Of a DNA stretch of 64,000 bases, positions 59,035 through 64,000 are shown piece after piece (position 1 is the stretch's first letter; each line of letters starts with the position of its first letter). The notes under the pieces were generated by a model, which did no database searches, had not been told where the DNA came from, and saw only the letters and a program-made list of their open reading frames with translations. The translations under genes were made by a program, and so were the position numbers. Origin of the DNA: QHXM01 sp032160705 (GTDB lineage Bacteria; Acidobacteriota; Blastocatellia; Pyrinomonadales; Pyrinomonadaceae); the NCBI GenBank assembly GCA_032160705.1, contig JAVHVE010000003.1, forward strand, positions 1 through 64,000, given 5' to 3'.

Positions 59035-59508
59035 ATGTTGAAAAAGGTGCTCGGTGCTTTGTGGCGTCATGCGCCGAAGAGTTTGCGCAGGTGGAGTGTG
59101 CGCCTGGTTGAGCCGCGCTTTACCGTGACAGCCGGAGCGGTCATTACGGATGACGGCGGGCGCGTGCTCCTGCTCAATCACGTCTTTCGCACCGGGTCTG
59201 GATGGGGGATTCCGGGCGGCTTCATCGAAAAAGGCGAGCAGCCCGAAGAAGCTCTCCGCCGCGAGCTGCGCGAAGAGATCGGGCTGGAGCTTGAGCGCGC
59301 CGAAATTGCTTTCGTGCGAACGCTCAAAACGCCAAGCCAGGTCGAGATTATTTTTCGTTGCCGGGCGCGCGGGCAGACCGCAAGTCAGAGCATCGAGATT
59401 AGAAGCGCCGAATGGTTCACGCTCGATCATCTCCCAAAGGGGCTACCCCCGGATCAACACGAATTGATCGGGCGCGCTCTCAACAATGGAGCAAAACCGC
59501 CTGATTGA
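59035..59508 (+). CDS. NUDIX hydrolase
   Basis: 157 residues. The NUDIX box is GFIEKGEQPEEALRRELREE then IGLELE, matching Gx5Ex7REUXEEXGU in length. It removes a nucleoside-diphosphate-linked moiety such as (deoxy)NTP or ADP-ribose; the substrate is unknown. FTVTAGAVITDDGGRVLLLN is the first strand of the fold. It begins 20 bases after element K2 and lies before pyrE. Confidence 0.9.
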   Translation: MLKKVLGALWRHAPKSLRRWSVRLVEPRFTVTAGAVITDDGGRVLLLNHVFRTGSGWGIPGGFIEKGEQPEEALRRELREEIGLELERAEIAFVRTLKTPSQVEIIFRCRARGQTASQSIEIRSAEWFTLDHLPKGLPPDQHELIGRALNNGAKPPD

Positions 59509-59531
59509 TGTATGCTAGGCGACACGAAAAG

Positions 59532-59605
59532 AAGTGATGAGTGATGAGTGATGAGTAATGAGTCAAAGGCTCTTACTCATCACTCATCACTCATCACTCA
59601 TCACT
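59532..59605. repeat. Heptad inverted repeat, family H (element H2)
   Basis: Left arm AAGTGATGAGTGATGAGTGA repeated (7-mer GTGATGA); right arm CTCATCACTCATCACTCATC. The loop CAAAGGCTCTT is short. It lies between the NUDIX gene and pyrE and is longer than H1 by one or two units. Confidence 0.92.
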
Positions 59606-59632
59606 TTATTTATTTTGTCGGAGACAAAATCA

Positions 59633-60244
59633 ATGGTAAACCTGATTCCATCGCCCGAAGCCGTCATGCAGATTCTGACGCGCACGAAAGCTTATCGTGA
59701 AGGCCATTTCGTCTACCCTTCGGGTAAACACACGCCGCATTACTTCCAGATGCCGCTCGCCTTTCGCTATTACGATACGGCGCGCGTGCTGGCGGTCGCG
59801 CTCTCGCGCAAGTTTCGTATTGACCGTGACATCTCCAGCCAGTTGCCGAAAGTGGCGATCATTAGCCCTAGTTCGGGGGGCATCCCTGTCGCCTTCGGCG
59901 TCCGCGAAGCCTTGAGCGCCGAACAGATTTACTGGGCGGAGAGAGAAGACGGCGGCAAGCGCATGTTTCGCCAGTATGTCAATCAGGGCGAAGTTAATCC
60001 CTGCATCATTGTTGACGACATCATCCGCAGCGGCAGCGCAATAGAGGAGACCGCCGAGCGGGTCAAGGAACTCGGCGCAAAGATTATCGGCTGCGGGACA
60101 ATCGTGCGCTTCACTTCCGCGCCCGAAAGCATCGGCGACGTACCCATCAAATCACTAATAGACTTTGAATCTCACATGTACGACCGCCCTGAAGACTGCA
60201 AGGACTGCCAAGACGGCGCGGCTGAAGAGCACGTGCGGTTCTAA
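59633..60244 (+). CDS. pyrE: Orotate phosphoribosyltransferase (PyrE)
   Basis: 203 residues. It makes OMP from orotate and PRPP (pyrimidine synthesis). TRTKAYREGHFVYPSGKHTP is the N-terminal lobe, ISPSSGGIPVAFGVREALSA the flexible loop area, and PCIIVDDIIRSGSAIEETAE the PRPP-binding motif (VDDxxxSG). A C-terminal CKDCQDGAAEEHVRF with two cysteines is unusual. The start is ATG 59633 with GGAG nine bases upstream; the frame to 59558 is translated repeat H2. Confidence 0.92.
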   Translation: MVNLIPSPEAVMQILTRTKAYREGHFVYPSGKHTPHYFQMPLAFRYYDTARVLAVALSRKFRIDRDISSQLPKVAIISPSSGGIPVAFGVREALSAEQIYWAEREDGGKRMFRQYVNQGEVNPCIIVDDIIRSGSAIEETAERVKELGAKIIGCGTIVRFTSAPESIGDVPIKSLIDFESHMYDRPEDCKDCQDGAAEEHVRF

Positions 60245-60374
60245 AAGCAGGAGTCAGAAGACAGAAGTCAGGAGACAGAAGGAAAAGCAGAATTCAGGAG
60301 TCAGAATGAAAGGCTGCAACCCGCTTTTGTTTTTATTCTGACTCCTGACTCCTGACTTCTGTCTTCTGCTTTTC
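60244..60374. repeat. Heptad inverted repeat, family A (element A6)
   Basis: Left arm AAAAGCAGGAGTCAGAAGAC and onward; right arm CTGACTCCTGACTCCTGACT and onward. The loop AAAGGCTGCAACCCGC is the reverse complement of that in A7 (GGTTGCAGCC), so the two are in opposite orientation. It lies between convergent pyrE and recR. Confidence 0.92.
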
Positions 60375-60375
60375 G

Positions 60376-60990
60376 TTACATTTCGTGTCTATTGGCGAGC
60401 GCCTTGTCCATCGTCACTTCGTCAACGTATTCGAGGTCAGAGCCGACCGGCATGCCCATCGCGATGCGCGTGACTTTCGCGCCGAGAGGTTTTAAGAGGC
60501 GGCTGATGTAGTTGGCGGTCGCTTCGCCTTCGGTGTTCGGATTGGTTGCCAGAATCACTTCGCGCACTTCCACCCCGTCATTATTCTCAGGCTTTAAGCG
60601 CGGCAGCAGATTCGCCAGATGCAGGTCGTCCGGCCCTAAGCCTCTAATCGGCGAGAGACTCCCGTGCAGCACGTGATAGAGTCCCTTGTAGCTGCGCGTC
60701 TTTTCCACCGCGACCAGATTGTAAGGCTCTTCGACCACGCAGATCATGGAGCGGTCGCGCGAGGGATTGGAGCAATAGCGGCACGGGTCAACGTCCGTCA
60801 GGTTGTTGCACACTGTGCAGAAGATGATGCGCCGCTTGACCTCGCGCATAGCCTCAGCGAAACGCTCGACATCCGCCTCGGGCACACGCAGGATATAAAA
60901 CGCCAGCCGCTGCGCGGTCTTGTGCCCGATACCCGGCAGGCGTTTGAACTCGTCAATTAACTTCGTAACTGATTCAGCGTAATCAAGCAT
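60376..60990 (-). CDS. recR: Recombination mediator protein RecR
   Basis: 204 residues. An N-terminal helix-hairpin-helix (FKRLPGIGHKTAQRLAFYIL) is followed by a zinc finger with C-x2-C pairs (IIFCTVCNNLTDVDPCRYCS). The Toprim domain is MICVVEEPYNLVAVEKTRSY with VLHGSLSPIRGLGP and LATNPNTEGEATANYISRLL. It loads RecA on gaps with RecO/RecF. The ATG follows element A7 with no Shine-Dalgarno sequence. ybaB lies upstream on the same strand, as is common. Confidence 0.96.
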   Translation of the reverse strand: MLDYAESVTKLIDEFKRLPGIGHKTAQRLAFYILRVPEADVERFAEAMREVKRRIIFCTVCNNLTDVDPCRYCSNPSRDRSMICVVEEPYNLVAVEKTRSYKGLYHVLHGSLSPIRGLGPDDLHLANLLPRLKPENNDGVEVREVILATNPNTEGEATANYISRLLKPLGAKVTRIAMGMPVGSDLEYVDEVTMDKALANRHEM

Positions 60991-61098
60991 AAAACAGAAT
61001 CCAGAAGTCAGAAGTCAGGAGACAGAAGAAAAGAAAATCAGAAGAAGTGGTTGCAGCCTCTATTCTGTCTTCTGTCTTCTGACTCCTGAATTCTGACT
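60991..61098. repeat. Heptad inverted repeat, family A (element A7)
   Basis: Left arm AACAGAATCCAGAAGTCAGA and onward; right arm CTGTCTTCTGTCTTCTGACT and onward. The loop contains GTGGTTGCAGCC. It fills exactly the space between the recR ATG (60990) and the ybaB stop (61099). Confidence 0.92.
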
Positions 61099-61413
61099 TT
61101 AGAAGAGTCCTCCGAGGCCGGGTGGGAGCATGCCGCCGAGCTTGCCTTTCATCGCTTCGTCAATTTTACGGTTCGCTTCGTTGACGGCGGCGACGATCAT
61201 GTCCTGAAGCATCTCCAGGTCGTCTTCCTTGACGGCTTCGGGGTCAATCTTGAGCTGCGTGATCTCGTGCGTCCCCTTCATCTGGACGGTCACCACACCG
61301 CCACCCGATGAAGCCTCGACGACCAATTCTTCCATCTCCTTCGCCATCTTCTCCTGCATCTGTTGCGCCTGCTTCATCATCTGCTGAATATTCATGCCGC
61401 CGGGAAATTTCAT
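61099..61413 (-). CDS. Nucleoid-associated protein YbaB/EbfC family
   Basis: 104 residues. MNIQQMMKQAQQMQEKMAKE is the N-terminal dimer helix, VEASSGGGVVTVQMKGTHEI the conserved strand region, and EAVKEDDLEMLQDMIVAAVN the last helix. It is a dimeric DNA-binding protein commonly encoded next to recR, as here. The Met/Gly tail (GKLGGMLPPGLGGLF) is usual. The start is ATG 61413, with GAGAGG upstream; the frame to 61470 is not supported. Confidence 0.93.
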   Translation of the reverse strand: MKFPGGMNIQQMMKQAQQMQEKMAKEMEELVVEASSGGGVVTVQMKGTHEITQLKIDPEAVKEDDLEMLQDMIVAAVNEANRKIDEAMKGKLGGMLPPGLGGLF

Positions 61414-61551
61414 CTGCTTGACCTCTCTTCTGCGTTGGGTGAAATTTTCTGATATTGATGTACGCCACAATCCTAACTTTCATTAGAGATGAATGCAAAC
61501 GCCGCTCGGCGGCGAGTAGCCCGGCCATCCTGACAGCTTAACTGCCCTCCA

Positions 61552-61590
61552 AAAATCGTCTGGCCCTGAACTGCCAAGCCAGGGCCAGAC
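61552..61590 (-). terminator. Terminator hairpin of the CARDB-like gene
   Basis: GTCTGGCCCT (61558-61567) pairs with AGGGCCAGAC (61581-61590), 10 bp. On the minus strand the stem is followed by GATTTTTGG, giving a short T-run. It lies 33 bases downstream of the stop of the gene at 61623. Confidence 0.75.
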
Positions 61591-61622
61591 GGGAAAGTCT
61601 TCTGGAAAGTTAGAGGTCGCGC

Positions 61623-62042
61623 TTAGTTCAAATTGTGCCACTTCTCATTATTGGTTTCGTCTGACTCGCTAACCTGATTTTTGGCGTCAGCAATGAGTTT
61701 GAAAGTAGTGTCGTTCAGGCTGACATTGTTCGGGAGGATGCTCTTGGCGTCTACCAGGACCCAATCACCCTGACCCGGCTGGATGGGTTGAATCACACGG
61801 AATAACGTCCTCCCGACGGGAGTGCCATTGATCTTGCGGATGGTTATTTCCAGGCGGCACGCCGTGGACGCCGCATTCCCTTTATTGGCCACCTGCACCC
61901 GCACTGCTTTGTCATTGGTGGGAGCGAACTGATATTGCCTGACCCACAAATCAGGCATATTCGCTGGAGCGTGAGTTCGAGCTGGCAGAGGCTGCAACAT
62001 GCAGACGAAGAGACTTGCCAGACAGATTGTTTTCCTCAGCAT
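61623..62042 (-). CDS. Secreted CARDB-like domain protein
   Basis: 139 residues. Signal peptide (MLRKTICLASLFVCMLQPLP then ARTHA). The mature part (PDLWVRQYQFAPTNDKAVRV then QVANKGNAASTACRLEITIR) is the immunoglobulin-like CARDB pattern: VxNxGxxxS and a late FKLIADAKNQVSESDETNNE with the acidic DETNN end. It is an adhesion or binding module exported alone. It is a single gene with its own terminator. Confidence 0.8.
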   Translation of the reverse strand: MLRKTICLASLFVCMLQPLPARTHAPANMPDLWVRQYQFAPTNDKAVRVQVANKGNAASTACRLEITIRKINGTPVGRTLFRVIQPIQPGQGDWVLVDAKSILPNNVSLNDTTFKLIADAKNQVSESDETNNEKWHNLN

Positions 62043-62417
62043 TTATAATCTCCTTTAGGAAAAAGGCATTCACCCGAGGGTGGCGTGAACGCGCTTTAGT
62101 TGAAGCGAAAGCTACGCGAAAGAATTGGCGTCAGCGATAAGTGCCTGGCTCGTAAATTTTCAATGCGCCGCCACGATAAGGCAATGGCCGATGCGGAGTC
62201 AATAATGACAGAAGGCAGTTGCCTGCAAGCCAAAATTCAGGCTGGGGACGACTACTTCTAGAAGTCATCTCATAAATAGCATTCAAGCGTTGAGAGTTCA
62301 CGCTTCAGCGTGCGTTTTATTGAAAAACATCAAACTGAAGTTTGAACTCTGAACATTTATGAGACCATTTCTAGTTTTCTTGCTGCGTCGGGACATGCTA
62401 TAAGCCAGAGTAGGCCA
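62043..62417. other. Divergent intergenic region with an imperfect inverted repeat
   Basis: No supported gene. CTCATAAAT at 62269-62277 and ATTTATGAG at 62355-62363 bound a structure in which GAGAGTTCACGCTTCAG pairs with CTGAAGTTTGAACTC. It is not heptad-based. Promoters of the divergent CARDB and helicase genes should lie here, but none is clear. Confidence 0.5.
62269..62363. repeat. Imperfect inverted repeat
   Basis: Outer arms CTCATAAAT/ATTTATGAG, with an extra 11 bases on the left, then GAGTTCACGCTTCAG against CTGAAGTTTGAACTC. The loop is TGCGTTTTATTGAAAAACAT. It is a different type from the heptad elements. Confidence 0.65.
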
Positions 62418-64000
62418 ATGACACGTTATGTAATAAAACGCGGGGAAGCGCCAGACAAGTTGGCGCGTTATCGCGCGGAACTCAATGAAGAGCAGTTCCA
62501 GGTTGCGACGGCCAATCCGGGCGCGGCGCTGGTGGTCGCGGGCGCAGGCTCAGGCAAAACGCGCGCGATCACGTACCGCGTCGCGTATCTCGTTGAACAG
62601 GGCGTTGCGCCTACGCGCATCATGCTCGCCACGTTTACGAATCGCGCGGCGCGCGAAATGTTGCGCCGCGTCGAGCTACTGACAAGCGGCGGTGATGTCA
62701 AACGTGTCTGGGGCGGAACGTTTCATCGCATCGCCAATCTTGTCTTGCGCCGCCACGCCGCGAGCATCGGCTATGAAGCCAACTATACAATTCTCGATTC
62801 GGAGGACGCGCGCGATTTCCTCGCAGCGTGTGTTGACGAAGCGGGCATTGAACGGCGTGCGCGCCGCTTTCCGAAAGCGGAAGTCTTGCAGGACGTGATT
62901 AGCTTTGCCAACAACACTGACCGCCCCATCGAAGATGTAGTCGCGCGCCGCTACCCGCATTTCGAGCCGCTGACGCAATCGGTCAAGCGCGTTGACATGA
63001 TTTACATGGAGCGCAAGCGCGAGCGCAACGTGATGGACTACGACGATCTCCTGCTCAACTGGAAAAGATTGTTGATGGAAAAGCCGGACATCGCCAATCT
63101 CTATGCAGATCAATTTCAGCACATTCTGATTGACGAGTATCAGGACACGAATAAGCTCCAGGCGGAGATTGTTGACCTGTTGGCTGTCAAGCATCGCAAC
63201 GTGATGGTGGTTGGCGACGACGCGCAGAGCATCTACGCCTGGCGCGGCGCGGAATTTACGAACATCTACGAGTTTCCCACCCGCTACCCGGAGGCACGCG
63301 TCTTCCGGCTCGAAACCAACTATCGCTCGACGCCGGAGATTCTCGCGCTCGCCAACGTCTCAATCGCCTCGAACCGTAAGCAGTTTCCCAAAACCCTGCG
63401 CGCGGCGCGCGACTCAAAAGGAATGCCGCCCGCGCTCATCCCCTGCCGCGACGCAGACCAGCAGGCCGCTTTCATCGCTTCAAGAATTCTTGAGATACGC
63501 GACGAAGGCATCCCATTGGAAGAAACAGCGGTGCTCTATCGCTCTCACTATCACTCGCTCGAATTGCAGTTGGAATTGACGCGGCGCGGCATCCCGTATC
63601 GCGTTCGCAGCGGCGTGCGCTTCTTCGAGCAGGCGCACATCAAAGATGTCATCTCTTACCTGAGAGTCATCACCAATCCGCGCGACGAGTTGGCATGGAA
63701 ACGCATCCTGCGTCTGGTTCCGCAAATCGGCAACGCGACGGCCAACAGAATCTGGGAGCGGCTGGCCTATGCGCCTGACCCCCTGGCGCTCGTGCGGCGT
63801 GAAGATTTCAACGTCGTCCCGAAACGCGGCGCGGGCTGGACGGAGTTTCTCTCCCTGCTCGAAAATCTCGTGCAGGACGAAACGCGCGGCAACCCTGCAA
63901 GGCAGATTGAAATAATTCTGGCGCGCGGGTATGAAGCACACCTGGCTGGCAATTACGAAAACGCCGAGGCGCGGCTTGAAGACCTGCGGCAGCTTGCGCT
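62418..64000 (+). CDS. UvrD/PcrA/Rep-type DNA helicase (5' part, cut by the window edge)
   Basis: At least 527 codons from ATG 62418 with no stop before the window end. LNEEQFQVATANPGAALVVA is the Q motif and start of domain 1A; GAGSGKTRAITYRVA is Walker A (motif I); LATFTNRAAREMLRR motif Ia; GGTFHRIAN motif Ib; HILIDEYQDTNKLQAE motif II; VVGDDAQSIYAWRGA motif III; ETNYRSTPEIL motif IV; VLYRSHYHSLELQLEL and VRSGVRFFEQAHIKDVISYL lie in domain 2A/2B. It is a superfamily 1A 3'-5' helicase for repair and replication restart. The C-terminal motifs V-VI lie outside. Confidence 0.93.
   Translation, partial: MTRYVIKRGEAPDKLARYRAELNEEQFQVATANPGAALVVAGAGSGKTRAITYRVAYLVEQGVAPTRIMLATFTNRAAREMLRRVELLTSGGDVKRVWGGTFHRIANLVLRRHAASIGYEANYTILDSEDARDFLAACVDEAGIERRARRFPKAEVLQDVISFANNTDRPIEDVVARRYPHFEPLTQSVKRVDMIYMERKRERNVMDYDDLLLNWKRLLMEKPDIANLYADQFQHILIDEYQDTNKLQAEIVDLLAVKHRNVMVVGDDAQSIYAWRGAEFTNIYEFPTRYPEARVFRLETNYRSTPEILALANVSIASNRKQFPKTLRAARDSKGMPPALIPCRDADQQAAFIASRILEIRDEGIPLEETAVLYRSHYHSLELQLELTRRGIPYRVRSGVRFFEQAHIKDVISYLRVITNPRDELAWKRILRLVPQIGNATANRIWERLAYAPDPLALVRREDFNVVPKRGAGWTEFLSLLENLVQDETRGNPARQIEIILARGYEAHLAGNYENAEARLEDLRQLA

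Noticed and set aside
1261..61098. CRISPR array
   Set aside because: The repeats are 7 bp, contiguous, without spacers, and arranged as inverted arms; no cas genes are seen.
1261..61098. Simple rho-independent terminators as the explanation of the heptad elements
   Set aside because: Only B1 ends in a T-run; many lie inside operons (purM-purN, pstA-pstB) and all have far longer arms than needed.

Overview
The window is a gene-dense chromosomal segment (GC in the high 50s by eye) from a Gram-negative-type bacterium. An Oar-like TonB-dependent receptor with an N-terminal carboxypeptidase-regulatory domain, several secreted S41/M28 peptidases, a TolB-like propeller and a complete pst-pho operon suggest Acidobacteriota, probably class Blastocatellia. 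This placement is inference from gene content; there is no rRNA gene here. I saw no tRNA, rRNA, CRISPR array, transposase or prophage.

Layout. 1-8 kb: start of a radical-SAM/B12 protein (cut by the left edge), a zinc MDR dehydrogenase, a glutaredoxin-like protein divergent from a PhyH-type dioxygenase, an ABC-2 exporter pair, and a GDPD phosphodiesterase. 8-15 kb: purF, purM and purN, with two ComEC-like metallo-beta-lactamase proteins, a DUF3006 protein and a small gene pair (its second gene frameshifted) between purF and purM. 15-26 kb: proC, tyrS, an RDD protein, an S41 protease, a thiolase and the TonB receptor. 26-32 kb: a PAS histidine kinase, a CsbD/SRPBCC/glycine-zipper stress-like group, a HAD phosphatase, a glycosyltransferase and a pterin dehydratase. 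32-40 kb: DUF1015-serA-SDR-serC (serine synthesis), then a TolB-like protein and an M28 peptidase. 40-47 kb: an RRM protein, small secreted or coiled-coil proteins, a secreted zinc-ribbon protein, and ettA flanked by two toxin-antitoxin-like pairs. 46.6-53.8 kb: pstS-pstC-pstA-pstB-phoU-phoB-phoR in order on the minus strand, with three 11-bp direct repeats upstream that resemble a PHO box. 54-64 kb: an EamA transporter, a GNAT, an S41-TPR protease, a zinc-ribbon/Ala-Pro-rich protein, a NUDIX protein, pyrE, recR, ybaB, a CARDB-like protein and the 5' part of a UvrD/PcrA helicase.

The most striking feature is not a gene. About twenty intergenic spacers are inverted repeats whose arms are short tandem arrays, mostly of 7-bp units. 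One arm carries repeats of a word such as CAGGAGT, CAGGTGA, CTGGAGT, CAGTTTT, CAGTTGG, CAGTGGT, GATGAGT or AAAAGGT, and the other arm carries the reverse complement. The words of different elements differ by only a few bases, each element is largely uniform in both arms, loops are partly conserved and oriented, and one element is nested inside another. The elements often run from just after one stop codon to just before the next start codon. The downstream genes (purM, purN, serA, pstB, phoU, recR and others) then lack a visible Shine-Dalgarno sequence. In a few places the repeat itself encodes the C-terminal residues and stop codon of the flanking gene. The arrays resemble the heptanucleotide STRR repeats of heterocystous cyanobacteria. 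A separate array of GC-rich perfect palindromes lies at 57.6-57.8 kb, and a 200-nt hairpin follows pstS.
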